Positions 1-8,991 of a stretch of DNA of 64,000 nt are shown here, piece after piece. A program made the translations under genes and the position numbers. Location of the stretch: contig DATEMU010000013.1 in the NCBI GenBank assembly GCA_035275405.1, positions 124,001 through 188,000 of the forward strand. The letters run 5' to 3'. Within the stretch, counting starts at the first letter, position 1. Every line of letters begins with the position of its first letter. The notes under the pieces were generated by a model that made no database searches, was not told the DNA's origin, and saw only the letters and a program-made list of their open reading frames with translations. This DNA is from Phycisphaerae bacterium. Its GTDB lineage: Bacteria > Planctomycetota > Phycisphaerae > UBA1845 > UTPLA1.

Positions 1-406
1 CGGCGATCATTCGCCTGACGCGCGGAAGCGATCCCTCCACCAAATCCTCGACGTTTGCGGCCCGCACCGCCCGCATCGTGCTGCGAATCCCCCCGCCCGC
101 CTGCATGATCTCCAGATACGACGCCCCTTTGATCCGCTGAACAAACTCCCCCTCGCGCATGCCCGCGAAAACGGCGTGCGTATGACAATCCACCAGCCCC
201 GGCGTCACGCACCCCCCGCCCGCATCGACCGTCTCATCAAACGGCCCCTCCGGTCGCTCGCCCTTCGGCCCGAACCATGCGATCCGCCCATCCTCGATCA
301 CGAGCGCGGCGTCTTTAATGATCGGTGGCGCAATGAATTGTTCGCCCGACGCCGGCCCCGGCGGAACGACGATCAGCTGTCCGATGTTGTGTAAAAGCGT
401 GCGCAT
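1..406 (-). CDS. hutI: Imidazolonepropionase, N-terminal part (runs off the window)
   Basis: The first 135 codons of an amidohydrolase-superfamily protein read from ATG at 406 toward base 1. Visible are the N-terminal beta-sandwich start (MRTLLHNIGQL, then ALVIEDGRIAWFGP), the metal-binding strand with VTPGLVDCHTHAVFAG (His75 and His77), and the substrate-side motif GASYLEIMQAGGGI followed by STMRAVR. This order is typical of HutI, which hydrolyses 4-imidazolone-5-propionate to N-formimino-L-glutamate in cytoplasmic histidine degradation. The catalytic C-terminal half lies outside the window. The start codon is 5 bases from a heptamer repeat element, and no other hut gene is in view. Identification by motif is strong, though a neighbouring amidohydrolase family cannot be fully excluded from the N-terminus alone. 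Confidence 0.85.
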   Translation of the reverse strand, partial: MRTLLHNIGQLIVVPPGPASGEQFIAPPIIKDAALVIEDGRIAWFGPKGERPEGPFDETVDAGGGCVTPGLVDCHTHAVFAGMREGEFVQRIKGASYLEIMQAGGGIRSTMRAVRAANVEDLVEGSLPRVRRMIA

Positions 407-411
407 AAAAC

Positions 412-507
412 TAGCGAATGAAGAATAGCAAATAGCGAATGTCCCGTCTAACAGTGTTGCGCTGCGGTCTTCTTTCGCTATTCGCTATTCGCCATTCGCT
501 ATTCCTC
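412..507. repeat. Inverted pair of heptamer arrays, TTCGCTA family
   Basis: Positions 412-439 hold four 7-nt units (TAGCGAA, TGAAGAA, TAGCAAA, TAGCGAA). Positions 474-501 hold four units in the opposite orientation (TTCGCTA, TTCGCTA, TTCGCCA, TTCGCTA). About 33 nt of unrelated sequence lies between them. The right arm supplies the stop codon and last codons of the acetyltransferase gene. The same family recurs at 6608-6635 and 17570-17670. Confidence 0.8.
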
Positions 508-969
508 TTCCTCCCCCGACCCCTCGCCGATTGCCTTTTCAAAAATGATGAGATTGTCCGCCCGGTCAGGGTCCCACCGCACGCCGGCGATGTTGAAACC
601 CATCTTGATCGCCATGTGCAGGATCGGCCGATGGGCGTTGTGGCACTCCATGCGCATGTGCAGATACTCGTGCTCCGCCGCCCACGCGCACTGCGCCTCG
701 TGCATCTGCGTCGCGATCCCCAGCCGCCGATAGTCCGGCAGGATCCCCGTCAGCCACGAAAAAAAGACCGTCGGCTTGAGTTCGAACCCCGTGGAAAACG
801 CGACCGGCTGCTTGTCGACGTGCGCCACAAGCAAAAGCGCGTTATACCGACCGCGCAGGCGCCGTCGAAAAAACTCCACGTCGTGCGCCGGCCGGAAGAT
901 CTCGTTGTAAAGATCGGCGATCAACGGCAGCTCGCCCGGGCCGACAATCATCACTTCCGCATTGGCCAT
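499..969 (-). CDS. GNAT-family N-acetyltransferase
   Basis: A 156-residue protein starting MANAEVMIVGPGELPL. The reading frame stays open upstream to 1164, but that extension runs antisense to the end of the next gene and has no family character, so ATG 969 is preferred. The GNAT acetyl-CoA-binding motif is seen as LPDYRRLGIATQMHEAQ, and a later segment (HNAHRPILHMAIKMGF) matches the common region in which a residue stacks near the CoA. The substrate cannot be predicted. The last residues (GEGSGEEEE) and stop lie at a heptamer repeat arm, so the C-terminus may have been altered by that element. It ends about 90 nt from hutI, same strand. Confidence 0.75.
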   Translation of the reverse strand: MANAEVMIVGPGELPLIADLYNEIFRPAHDVEFFRRRLRGRYNALLLVAHVDKQPVAFSTGFELKPTVFFSWLTGILPDYRRLGIATQMHEAQCAWAAEHEYLHMRMECHNAHRPILHMAIKMGFNIAGVRWDPDRADNLIIFEKAIGEGSGEEEE

Positions 970-1027
970 TTCACTAGGATATAAACGCGGACCGGCTTTG
1001 TCGAATCGGTCGCCGCGGCGACAAACA

Positions 1028-2836
1028 TCAATTCCTCCAGCGTCCGCCGATCGGCCGCGCCAGCCGGTAGACCTGGATCGAATTGCCGATGTTGGCCACC
1101 GGACGGATGAGCTTCCCTTCAGCGATCTCCAGGGCCGGCACGAAGATGAATCGACCGTGGTCATTCACCGGGTAGGACCTTCCGCGAAGCGAGTTGCTGA
1201 TGGCCACCAGGCCCGGCCCCAGGGGTTGGCCCTCCGCCAGGTCGGGAACTCGATAATCGATTCCGTAGATCGCGGGATCCACCCGCCCGAAGTACAGCAG
1301 TTGAATCGGGCCGGTTTCGCGCTGCGTCTGGAAATGCCGCAGGGCGATGAGATCCTGGCCCCAGTCGAGGTTCGAGTCCGTCGCGTACCGGAATCCCTGC
1401 GACGGGCCGCCGGCGATCTGGTTGAAGTAGGTCAGGTAATGCGGGTGAATTCGGGCAGTCTCGACGCCGCACCAGACCAGCAGGACCGTGACAATGGCCG
1501 ACCACCAGCGCCGCCTCGGCGCTGCGCAGAGGCAGATGGCGACAAAGAGCCAGACCAGGGGAGCGGCGGGGAGGATCATCCGCAGCCCCAGTTGCTTGTT
1601 GGAAAAAAATGAGAACACGACGAACAGCAGCGCCGCCGGCATGAGCAATAACCAGGGGAGCAGGCCGCGGTACGCACGAAGCGCCAGCGCCCGGCCCATC
1701 CCTAGAAAAAAGAGCGCCAGTAGCGGCAGTGGGGTCTTCACCGCCAACAGTGCGATGAAATAGAACCACTTGCCTCCGAAGTAGTATTGGCCGAAGAGAA
1801 ACGAGGGGTCCCCGACTGCCGCGTCGCGAAGCTGGTTGTCCAGCGCCGTCACGAAGCTCGCGGGCAGCGGCAAGGGCGTCCCGCCGGGGACGATCCGTTG
1901 CACCAGCTTGCCCGCGCCGCTGGCGAAGGCGAACGAGTTAAGAAGCCGCCCCACTTCCTGAAAATGATACCCCGCGCAGATCGTGACTCCGCTCACCAGA
2001 AAGGCCAACGCCAGACCGGCAAAGAGCCGCGGCAACGTCGACTTCCTGTAACAGAGCCAACCGACGATGACGAGGACCGGCGCGATGGCGTAGAGGTACA
2101 GGCACGAGGATTTCGTCAGCGCGGCAAGTCCGAGGGCCAGGCCCGCCCCGGCCGATCGGGCCAGGTTGGGCCGGTGCAGAAAAAGGTGGAGCGCGGCCAG
2201 CGCCAGCACCGTGAAAAAGGCGCACCCGGCATCCGTCGTGACCAGTTGACTGTGCGCCATGATCCCCGGCGAAAACCACACCAGGCCCGCCGCCAACAGG
2301 CCCGCCGCGTTCGGTCGCGTCGGCGCGAGCAGACCGGCCCAGCCGAAAAGTAACACGCCGAGCATCGCCACGACGACGACCGTCACACACCGCGCCGCGA
2401 CATAGAGGCGATGATAATTCGCCGTGTTCTTTTCCATGAACTCATAGCCGTTCGCCCAGAAGGCATACTTTTCATCCGGGGTGAAGTCCGTCGCCTCGGG
2501 CGACGACACCTCCATGAACAGCAGCGGAAGGGCCGACAGGACGTTCATCAGCGGCGGGTTCAACTCGCAATAACGGAAATCGCCCGTGGTCAGAACGTTG
2601 TAGCCGACGGGAAGGTGGCCGAATTCGTCCACCGTCACCGACTTCTGTCGAACCGCAAGAAGGGACAGTGACGCAAAGACGGCCGCCATGACGGCCAGAA
2701 AGACCCACGCCCACCGACGCGGCACATCGGTGACGAGGACCTGGGGTTGATTCGCGCAGGGGGGATCCGTCAAATCTGCGCCGCCTTCGTGTCCCTCCAT
2801 CGGATCACTGCCCGCCAGTTGCGCCATGATGGTCAA
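1028..2836 (-). CDS. GT39/ArnT-like integral membrane glycosyltransferase
   Basis: A 602-residue polytopic protein with a cytoplasmic tail of about 40 residues, a first membrane segment (residues 43-63), then SVTVDEFGHLPVGYN. The Asp70-Glu71 pair just after TM1 is the position of the catalytic acidic residues in GT-C fold, polyprenyl-phosphate-sugar-dependent transferases of the PMT/ArnT group. A large loop holds LNPPLMNVLSALP, followed by many hydrophobic helices and a soluble C-terminal part containing HPHYLTYFNQIAGG and DSNLDWGQDL. These last motifs are common in uncharacterised planctomycete GT39 proteins. It probably moves a sugar from a lipid carrier to a periplasmic acceptor; donor and acceptor are unknown. 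The neighbour gene ftsH is on the same strand with an 85-nt gap. Confidence 0.75.
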   Translation of the reverse strand: MTIMAQLAGSDPMEGHEGGADLTDPPCANQPQVLVTDVPRRWAWVFLAVMAAVFASLSLLAVRQKSVTVDEFGHLPVGYNVLTTGDFRYCELNPPLMNVLSALPLLFMEVSSPEATDFTPDEKYAFWANGYEFMEKNTANYHRLYVAARCVTVVVVAMLGVLLFGWAGLLAPTRPNAAGLLAAGLVWFSPGIMAHSQLVTTDAGCAFFTVLALAALHLFLHRPNLARSAGAGLALGLAALTKSSCLYLYAIAPVLVIVGWLCYRKSTLPRLFAGLALAFLVSGVTICAGYHFQEVGRLLNSFAFASGAGKLVQRIVPGGTPLPLPASFVTALDNQLRDAAVGDPSFLFGQYYFGGKWFYFIALLAVKTPLPLLALFFLGMGRALALRAYRGLLPWLLLMPAALLFVVFSFFSNKQLGLRMILPAAPLVWLFVAICLCAAPRRRWWSAIVTVLLVWCGVETARIHPHYLTYFNQIAGGPSQGFRYATDSNLDWGQDLIALRHFQTQRETGPIQLLYFGRVDPAIYGIDYRVPDLAEGQPLGPGLVAISNSLRGRSYPVNDHGRFIFVPALEIAEGKLIRPVANIGNSIQVYRLARPIGGRWRN

Positions 2837-2921
2837 GCCCCGCGATCAGCCGATCGGTGTCGCGGGAGCGTATCGCATCATGATCTAGGCGAACAGAGTT
2901 TGAGCGATAGAACGGTTTGGC

Positions 2922-4985
2922 CTACCCCAGCCCGGGCTGCGGCATCGACCCGCCCGGCGGCAACTGTGGCTCGGGCCGCCCCGTCACCGGTCGCGCCGTC
3001 TGCGGCTTGGGACCGACGTTTTCGTCGAACAGGATGCCCGTCAGGCTCGGCCGGTCCAGCGCCTCGCCCCGGCACAAGAGCCGGACTTCGTCGGCGTCGA
3101 GGGTCTCGTACTTCATGAGCGCCAGCGCGACCGCCTCGACCTTTTCCCAGTTCTCCGAAAGCAGCCGCTCCGCGTCGCGATAGGCCTCGTCGATCAGCCG
3201 CCGGACCTCCTCGTCAATCAAATGGGCGGTCTCATCCGAATAGGGCTTGTCCGCGAAAAACGCGTCCTTCCCGGACTCCGGCGAATACTTCACAAACCCC
3301 AGCTTCGGGCTCATGCCCCACTCGATGACCATGGCCTTGGCCAGCTTCGTGGCGTATTCGATGTCCATCGCCGCCCCGCTGCTGGCGTCCTTGCTGTGCC
3401 GGAACTCGGCGATTCGACCGCCGCAAAGCACCCGCATCGTCGCGTGCAGCCACCGCACCCCGAACCCGTAGCGATCTTTCTCCGGCAGCGACATCGTCGC
3501 TCCCAGCGCCCGGCCGCGCGGGATGATCGTGACCTTGTGCAGCGGATCGGCGTCGGGCAGGAGCACTTGAATCACCGTATGACCGGCCTCATGGTAGGCC
3601 GTCGCCATCCGCTCCTGCTCCTCGATCGCCCGGCTCTTGTTGGAGCGGCCGTAGCGGATCTTGTCGCGGGCCTCCTCGAGGTCGTCCATCTCGACCATGT
3701 CCTTGTTCTGCATAGTCGCGATGATCGCCGCCTCGTTGATGATCGCCGCCAGCTCCGCCCCGCTGAACATCGGCGTCCCCCGGGCCAGCCGCATCAGGTC
3801 CACCCGCGGCGACATCTTCACCTTCCGGGCATGGACCTTCAGAATCTCCATCCGTCCCTTGATATCCGGCAACGACACATACACGCGGCGATCGAATCGC
3901 CCCGGTCGCGTGAGCGCCGGGTCGAGGATGTCGTCGCGATTGGTCGCGGCGATCACGATCACCTGGTCCGACGTATCGAACCCATCCATCTCGACAAGGA
4001 TCGCGTTCAACGTCTGCTCGCGCTCATCGTGACCGCCGCCGTTGTAGGCCGCGCCGCGCCGCCGGCCGACCGCGTCGATCTCATCCAGAAAGATGATGCA
4101 CGGCGAATTTTCTTTCGCGCTCTTGAACAGATCTCGCACGCGGCTCGCGCCCACGCCGACGAACATCTCTACAAAGTCCGCGCCGCTGATGGAGAAGAAC
4201 GGCACATCCGCCTCGCCCGCGATCGCCTTGGCGAGGAGCGTCTTGCCGCAGCCCGGCTCGCCGACCAACAGCACGCCGCGCGGAATCCGCCCGCCCAGCC
4301 GCTGGAACTTCTTGGGCGTCTTGAGAAACTCGATGATCTCGGCGACCTCTTCCTTCGCCTCGTCCACCCCCGCCACGTCCTTGAACGTGACGTTGGTCAA
4401 CTCCTTGTTGCTGACGCGGTGCCGCGAACGGCCGAAGCTGCCCAGCATCCCCGCCCCGCCCGCCGACGCCCGCAGGTGCCGGAAGATGATGAAGTAGATA
4501 AACCCGAAGATCAGAATCCACGGCACGATCCCGATGAGCAGGTTCATGTACGGCGTGCTGCTCGGTGCGTAGGTGATCTTCGTCCCCGGGCATGTCTTGC
4601 GCAGCTTCTCCTCGATCTCCGACACCTGACCGGCCGTGTTGTATTCGACCTTGAACCGCGCGTTCGCCCGGCCCTGCGGCCGACCCTGCGCCCGGTCGCT
4701 GAACTGCCCCGTGATCTGATCGTCGGAGAGTTCGATCGATTCGAAGTGACCCAGCGCCGCGTACTTCCAGAAGTCGCTGATGCTGATCTCCTGCGGCGCG
4801 GTGTAACCCTGTGACACCACCAGCGCGATCATCATCGCGATCAGCAAAAAGCCGATCCAGCTCATCACCCCGCGGGACATCTTCATCCGCGGCGGCGGCG
4901 GGGGACCGCCCTTGCCGCCGCGCGGCTTGCGCCCCGGTCGGGCTTCCGGCTGCTGATCGTCAGGTTCGAGGCCAATATCCGGCAT
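2922..4985 (-). CDS. ftsH: ATP-dependent zinc metalloprotease FtsH
   Basis: A 687-residue membrane AAA+ protease that degrades misfolded membrane and some cytosolic proteins. Order seen: a Pro/Gly/Lys-rich N-terminal tail (1-36), TM1 (about 40-60), an extracytoplasmic domain, TM2 (about 147-169), Walker A GEPGCGKT (242-249), Walker [10 protein letters not shown] (297-305), the second region of homology with [20 protein letters not shown] (347-366), and the zinc motif HEAGH (465-469). The C-terminus carries a short Pro-rich tail ([12 protein letters not shown]). Walker A has Cys where Pro or Gly is usual, which should be harmless. Start ATG 4985 gives an N-terminus longer than in E. coli but with both membrane segments properly placed. 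A sigma70-like promoter lies about 77 nt upstream. Confidence 0.97.
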   Translation of the reverse strand: MPDIGLEPDDQQPEARPGRKPRGGKGGPPPPPRMKMSRGVMSWIGFLLIAMMIALVVSQGYTAPQEISISDFWKYAALGHFESIELSDDQITGQFSDRAQGRPQGRANARFKVEYNTAGQVSEIEEKLRKTCPGTKITYAPSSTPYMNLLIGIVPWILIFGFIYFIIFRHLRASAGGAGMLGSFGRSRHRVSNKELTNVTFKDVAGVDEAKEEVAEIIEFLKTPKKFQRLGGRIPRGVLLVGEPGCGKTLLAKAIAGEADVPFFSISGADFVEMFVGVGASRVRDLFKSAKENSPCIIFLDEIDAVGRRRGAAYNGGGHDEREQTLNAILVEMDGFDTSDQVIVIAATNRDDILDPALTRPGRFDRRVYVSLPDIKGRMEILKVHARKVKMSPRVDLMRLARGTPMFSGAELAAIINEAAIIATMQNKDMVEMDDLEEARDKIRYGRSNKSRAIEEQERMATAYHEAGHTVIQVLLPDADPLHKVTIIPRGRALGATMSLPEKDRYGFGVRWLHATMRVLCGGRIAEFRHSKDASSGAAMDIEYATKLAKAMVIEWGMSPKLGFVKYSPESGKDAFFADKPYSDETAHLIDEEVRRLIDEAYRDAERLLSENWEKVEAVALALMKYETLDADEVRLLCRGEALDRPSLTGILFDENVGPKPQTARPVTGRPEPQLPPGGSMPQPGLG

Positions 4986-5061
4986 GTATCTTTTTCTCGC
5001 CCTCAGAGAGGCGTAATAAGTACGTCTGAAAAAGGGACCCAGATCGCCAACACTCTATCGG

Positions 5062-5089
5062 ATTATAGTCGCGGGGGCAGTATCACCAA
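5062..5089 (-). promoter_or_regulatory. Putative sigma70-type promoter of ftsH
   Basis: On the minus strand TTGGTG (5089-5084) and a perfect TATAAT (5067-5062) are separated by 16 nt. The -35 overlaps the last codons of lptE, so ftsH could be transcribed independently of lptE. This is a motif match only. Confidence 0.5.
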
Positions 5090-5655
5090 TCGGTGGTCTG
5101 CATCTCCTCGATGATCCGCTCGCTCAGCCGATCCATCGCCCGCTGGCTGGCATGGTAAAAATCCTCCCCCAACGGACGGACGTAATCCACGGTCTGGACA
5201 TAGTTTGGGCGATCCAGCAGGACCTCGCCCGTTCGCAAATCCTTCCACTGAAAGCTGACCACCACGGTCTCGGCCGTTTCCCGAGGTCGAACCGTCCGGA
5301 AATCCCGCCCCAGCGTGCTTTGGCGGACCTCGCGTATCTCACCCGTAATGATCGAATCCGCCCGGTCTTTCTTGGCCAGCTTGAAGGGCGTCTCCGCTTC
5401 TAGACGCTTGGCCAGCGCCTCGGTTAGCTGCAATTCCAGCCCCCGCCGAAATTCCCGCGACTCGAACACATCCAGCGCCACGGTGCGTATCCGCTCGTTC
5501 TTCGAGTTTTTCGTCCGCGTGACCGCGTTGCGATCCGTCGAGTATCCGCAGCCCACCAGGAGACAGCAAAGTGTTGCAGGGAGGGCGAGGCTCCCGCCGA
5601 GCCGTTTGGCACCGGCCTTTAGTCGGTGTATCGCTGCCTTCTTAGTCTGGCTCAT
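5083..5655 (-). CDS. lptE: LptE-like LPS-assembly lipoprotein
   Basis: A 190-residue predicted lipoprotein. Start ATG 5655 gives MSQTKKAAIH, a hydrophobic stretch and a lipobox ending at Cys36 (LLVGCGYS). After the lipobox the sequence follows the LptE/RlpB pattern: a GYS opening, IRTVALDVFESREFRRGLE, LTEALAKRLE, then ADSIITGEIREV and a beta-rich region with VVVSFQWKDLRTGEVL. LptE plugs the LptD outer-membrane channel that inserts LPS, so this implies a diderm envelope with LPS-type transport. An open frame continues upstream to 5820 but is unlikely to be translated. The hydrophobic core of the signal peptide (RLGGSLALP) is encoded by a 25-nt element that also occurs at 15022-15046. The neighbour downstream is ftsH. 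Confidence 0.75.
   Translation of the reverse strand: MSQTKKAAIHRLKAGAKRLGGSLALPATLCCLLVGCGYSTDRNAVTRTKNSKNERIRTVALDVFESREFRRGLELQLTEALAKRLEAETPFKLAKKDRADSIITGEIREVRQSTLGRDFRTVRPRETAETVVVSFQWKDLRTGEVLLDRPNYVQTVDYVRPLGEDFYHASQRAMDRLSERIIEEMQTTDW
5579..5603. repeat. 25-nt GC-rich element, copy 1 (inside lptE)
   Basis: Differs at one base from 15022-15046. Contains GGCT and AGCC arms around CCCGCCG and a second GGGAG/CTCCC pairing, so it can fold. Here it is translated as part of the LptE signal peptide. Confidence 0.65.
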
Positions 5656-5740
5656 GCGGGGAGCGATTATACCCCTACTCCCCGCCCCGACAATCGGTAC
5701 GCTCGCTGGCCCTGAATGGCCGTGGACGCATTTCCCTGGA

Positions 5741-6085
5741 CTATGTAACAACGCAGGCCGCTGCCGCTGCAGCCTCGGCTTCCGCGCCGGCCGCCACGGC
5801 CGCCTGCGACGCACATTCACTCGCGCCCTCCATAGCCAGCATTACGGGGTTGAATCCCATCTTGGGCAATTCGTTGGTCCAGAGGATCGCACCCGTTCCG
5901 GCATCCAGACCATACGCATGGCCTGAGTGACCCACGAAGAGACGATTTCCCTTGAGGAGCATCGTCACGACGGCCGACGTGCCCGACGCAAACTTTGTCC
6001 GCCAAATCTCTTCGCCCGTCTGCGCATCCAGCGCCGCAACATACCGCCGCGACCCGACATAAAGCCGCTCCCGATTCTTTATCAT
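5741..6085 (-). CDS. Small PQQ-repeat protein, copy B
   Basis: 114 residues from ATG 6085, preceded by GGAGG at good spacing. Two blades of the PQQ/beta-propeller type are visible: LYVGSRRYVAALDAQTGEEIWRT and LFVGHSGHAYGLDAGTGAILWTN. The C-terminus is an Ala-rich tail. It has no signal peptide or membrane segment. It is a tandem paralogue of the gene at 6240-6584, sharing AALDA.(T/S)GE..WRT, TMLLKG.RL and TGAILWTNE. Full PQQ propellers need seven or eight blades, so this unit would have to oligomerise or act as a detached pair of blades. Function unknown. Confidence 0.7.
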   Translation of the reverse strand: MIKNRERLYVGSRRYVAALDAQTGEEIWRTKFASGTSAVVTMLLKGNRLFVGHSGHAYGLDAGTGAILWTNELPKMGFNPVMLAMEGASECASQAAVAAGAEAEAAAAAACVVT

Positions 6086-6239
6086 GGTGATTCCTCCGCT
6101 CCGCCCACGACCGGGGCTCAAAACGTCCTCCTCCATATTCTATTCGCATTCGGCGACCAGCGCCGCGCTGCCTGGTCGCCGGGCCACTCTGCCCCTGACG
6201 CGAGAATCCCTTCTCGCACCCCGCTCGCCATGACCCAAG

Positions 6240-6584
6240 CTAAGCCGTTGCAACTGCCGCGCTCTTCGCTTCCGTTTGGGCCAGGACCGCCACGACCTCT
6301 TCCGAAGCGAATTCGGTTGCCCCGGGCATCGCCAATCGCATGGGCTGGTCGTCCGGCGCCCCTACCTCATTCGTCCAGAGAATCGCTCCCGTATTCGATT
6401 CCAGACAATACGCCCGGTCGGCGTATCCCATGTAAAGGCGCCCGCCCTTGAGGAGCATCGTCAACAGGCTCGTCGGCGCGCCCGACGGAAGCCGCGTCCG
6501 CCACACCTGCTCGCCACTTTCGGCATCCAGCGCCGCCACAAACCCCCGCGCACCGACAAAGATCTTCTCGCTCATGCTCGCCAT
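6240..6584 (-). CDS. Small PQQ-repeat protein, copy A
   Basis: 114 residues, same length and plan as its neighbour at 5741-6085: IFVGARGFVAALDAESGEQVW, TMLLKGGRLYMGYADRAYCL, then TGAILWTNEVG. A purine-rich GAGGATT lies upstream of ATG 6584. It carries two PQQ-type blades and no export signal, and ends in an Ala/Val-rich tail. The two genes are probably co-transcribed and arose by duplication (inferred from shared motifs). No quinone dehydrogenase or BamB context surrounds them. Confidence 0.7.
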   Translation of the reverse strand: MASMSEKIFVGARGFVAALDAESGEQVWRTRLPSGAPTSLLTMLLKGGRLYMGYADRAYCLESNTGAILWTNEVGAPDDQPMRLAMPGATEFASEEVVAVLAQTEAKSAAVATA

Positions 6585-6607
6585 GGCTAATCCTCCGCTC
6601 TGCCGCT

Positions 6608-6635
6608 TTCGCTATTCGCTATTCGCCATTCATAA
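6608..6635. repeat. Heptamer array, TTCGCTA family (single arm)
   Basis: Four 7-nt units: TTCGCTA, TTCGCTA, TTCGCCA, TTCATAA. The array supplies the stop codon (6619-6621) and last codons (MNGE) of the WDG-repeat gene. Confidence 0.75.
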
Positions 6636-8991
6636 TTGTCTTTACAAACTCCCCCACATCCACCCCATCGACCTTCGACCGCCCATCCGCCTCCACGTCG
6701 CCGCTGACGTTCGCCAGATACCGCACACAATCCGACTCCCCCTCCGGCTCAAGCACCGCATCGACGAACGGCATGACATCCACGTCGTCCACGACTCCGT
6801 CGCAATTCATGTCGCCACGTTGGCACGTCGGTCCCCACCGGGCAAAGTAACGAGAGACATTTCCCCCCGCGGTCGAAAAGTGACCGCCTGAAATCAACTC
6901 CCCGTCGAATTCGACAAAGTCGCGTGCCCCACCGCCGAGACCGGTAGCAAAGGGGGCCCACGACGTACCATTCCATCGTGCGTTGTACGGTAAAGCCTCA
7001 CCCCCGACGGTCGTATAACTGCCGCTGGCAACCAAATGGTTTCCAACCACCGAGAGTGCGAAAACCGATCCGTTCATCGCGCCGCCCACACGCGGCCAAT
7101 TCATTCCATTCCATTCACGGACTTGGTATTCAAATACTCCAGCTTCAACCTCGAAACGGCCTGACGCATAGAGGCTTCCGTCGACAACCACAAGATCGCT
7201 GACGTTTCCCGGCAGGCCGGTGCTGAACGGTTCCCACCCTTTTCCGTCCCATTGGGCCATCTTCGGAACCGTGAAACCGTCAGCGGTAGTAAAAACTCCG
7301 TATGCCACGACCTTGTCACCCAAGACCGCCAGCCGCGACACCGCCCCGTTCATTCCGCTCCCCATCGGCCGCCATGCCGTGCCATTCCACGCTGCGATGT
7401 TGTTGGCCGAAATGCCGCCCACGTCGGTGAATCGGCCCCCAACGATCAATTCCCCATCGTATACCACGACGGCATTTGCATACGAATTCGAGCCTGGGAT
7501 GCCGGTCCCCAGTGCCTGCCAGCTCGTACCATTCCATTGGGCGACGTCGCGGGCCTCGACATCGCCAGCGGCGAAGAAATCGCCTACAACAATTAGCCGA
7601 TTGTGGTAAATCGTTGTCGCTCCTATCCAACCGAATCCACAACGGGCGCCCGGCGGCGAAAACTCCCCACAAGCCAAAATACCTTCTCCCATAGCACGCC
7701 AATCGGAACCGTCCCATTGCACTACCCTGTTGGCTTTCGTTCCCCCCGCGAACCGAAAAAGCCCTGCCGCAATGACATTTCCTTGAAAGACAGCAAGATG
7801 CTCAACGTAATCGCTAAATCCCAGGCCGATCGGTCGCCACAGGGCCCCATCGAATCTTTGAACTCCGTATTCTCCTGCGATCAGTTCGTTGTGATACTCA
7901 GCCAACGCAGTTACGTAGTTACCGAAAGCTCCGGAAAGTACCTCCCAGCGACTTCCGTCCCAACGCGCCACACCATAGCTCCCGAAACCATCGTCGGAGT
8001 ACACAAGGCCCCCGGCGACAAGCCTGTCCTGGTAAACGCCAAGGGAGTAGATCTCCGAGTAACTCGCGATGCCCCCTTCTAAGGGCCGCCAACTCTTTCC
8101 ATCCCATTGCATCACACTGGGATAGATTAATCCCCCCGCGACCAGCTTCCCGTGATGAACCTGAATGGCCAGTATCTGGTCGTTGCCCCCTATCCCAACC
8201 CCCTCGCCAAGCGGCGCCCAAGAAGCCCCGTCCCATTGGGCGATATTGTTTACGGATATACCTCCTGCGCTTGCAAACACCCCGCCCGCAATCAGCATTC
8301 CGTGATAGACCGTGAGTGCCGCGATGTAGGCCCCCGGGTCGAAACCGCCTCCCAGGGACTCCCATCGCTCGCCGTCCCATTGCGCAAGATGCGTCGGATG
8401 AGATTCGCCCGCGACCGTGAACGCCCCACCTATGACAATTCGACCGCGAAAGACGCAAATGCTATTCACCCACCCATTTACGCCTTCGCCGAGGGGCTCC
8501 CACGTCGAGCCATTCCAATAGGCCACTCCCTTCGCGCTCTGTCCCGCGACGCTGGTAAAGTAGCCTCCTGCAACCACGCCTCCTTGGTAGGCGCACAACG
8601 CAGAGACACCTGCGTCAATCTGATCTCCAATCGGATACCAAGTGGTCCCATCCCAGGCCGCGATCTGACTCACCGGGATACTCTCTACGGATGAAATCCA
8701 CCCTCCCAAGACAAGCATTTCCGGCTGTGGACCGGGACCATCTGGATCCCATTTTGTCATAGCAAAGACTGCGCCATCCACGTACGGGTTCCCATGCCCC
8801 GGCCGCCACCCATACCCACACTCCCCCCGCGCCGCCGGGGCATGCCCGAGCGCAACGATCGCCATCGCGACCGTGCCATAGAGCCCATGCCCCCGGCGAC
8901 GCTTGTGGGAGTCTGACCGACACGCCAAAGGCGTGCCGCTTACGAAATGCGGTTTCTTCCCATCCTGTAAATCTTGTAAATCCTGTCCCAT
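6619..8991 (-). CDS. Exported WDG-repeat (Kelch-like) protein with dockerin-like C-terminus
   Basis: About 790 residues. Roughly 13 repeats share W(D/N)G..W..(L/M)G.G followed by a hydrophobic strand and AGG.F.(S/T)(V/A)AG, for example WNGSTWEPLGEGV, WDGERWESLGGGF and WNGTAWRPMGSGM. This predicts one or two beta-propellers. The end has two EF-hand-like loops (GDMNCDGVVDDVDV and VDGVDVGEF) resembling dockerin type I. A signal-peptide-like stretch (LYGTVAMAIVALG, then APAARG) is present. The start is uncertain: the frame is open to 9072, ATG 8991 is used here, and an in-frame TTG nearer the signal peptide (PLACRS) would avoid translating the tandem repeat at 8962-8988. Probably a secreted or surface protein; partner unknown and no cohesin is in the window. 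Confidence 0.7.
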   Translation of the reverse strand: MGQDLQDLQDGKKPHFVSGTPLACRSDSHKRRRGHGLYGTVAMAIVALGHAPAARGECGYGWRPGHGNPYVDGAVFAMTKWDPDGPGPQPEMLVLGGWISSVESIPVSQIAAWDGTTWYPIGDQIDAGVSALCAYQGGVVAGGYFTSVAGQSAKGVAYWNGSTWEPLGEGVNGWVNSICVFRGRIVIGGAFTVAGESHPTHLAQWDGERWESLGGGFDPGAYIAALTVYHGMLIAGGVFASAGGISVNNIAQWDGASWAPLGEGVGIGGNDQILAIQVHHGKLVAGGLIYPSVMQWDGKSWRPLEGGIASYSEIYSLGVYQDRLVAGGLVYSDDGFGSYGVARWDGSRWEVLSGAFGNYVTALAEYHNELIAGEYGVQRFDGALWRPIGLGFSDYVEHLAVFQGNVIAAGLFRFAGGTKANRVVQWDGSDWRAMGEGILACGEFSPPGARCGFGWIGATTIYHNRLIVVGDFFAAGDVEARDVAQWNGTSWQALGTGIPGSNSYANAVVVYDGELIVGGRFTDVGGISANNIAAWNGTAWRPMGSGMNGAVSRLAVLGDKVVAYGVFTTADGFTVPKMAQWDGKGWEPFSTGLPGNVSDLVVVDGSLYASGRFEVEAGVFEYQVREWNGMNWPRVGGAMNGSVFALSVVGNHLVASGSYTTVGGEALPYNARWNGTSWAPFATGLGGGARDFVEFDGELISGGHFSTAGGNVSRYFARWGPTCQRGDMNCDGVVDDVDVMPFVDAVLEPEGESDCVRYLANVSGDVEADGRSKVDGVDVGEFVKTIMNGE
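8921..8988. repeat. Perfect hairpin plus 9-nt tandem repeats
   Basis: Positions 8921-8935 form CACGCC-AAA-GGCGTG, a perfect 6-bp stem. Positions 8962-8988 are three 9-nt units (ATCCTGTAA, ATCTTGTAA, ATCCTGTCC). Both lie in the doubtful 5' part of the WDG-repeat gene and look like inserted intergenic elements. Confidence 0.6.

Noticed and set aside
412..507. CRISPR array made of the heptamer repeats
   Set aside because: Units are 7 nt, contiguous and degenerate with no spacers of regular size; no cas genes are present.
3222..4814. A 530-codon frame antisense to ftsH
   Set aside because: FtsH is unmistakable on the other strand and this frame shows no family features.
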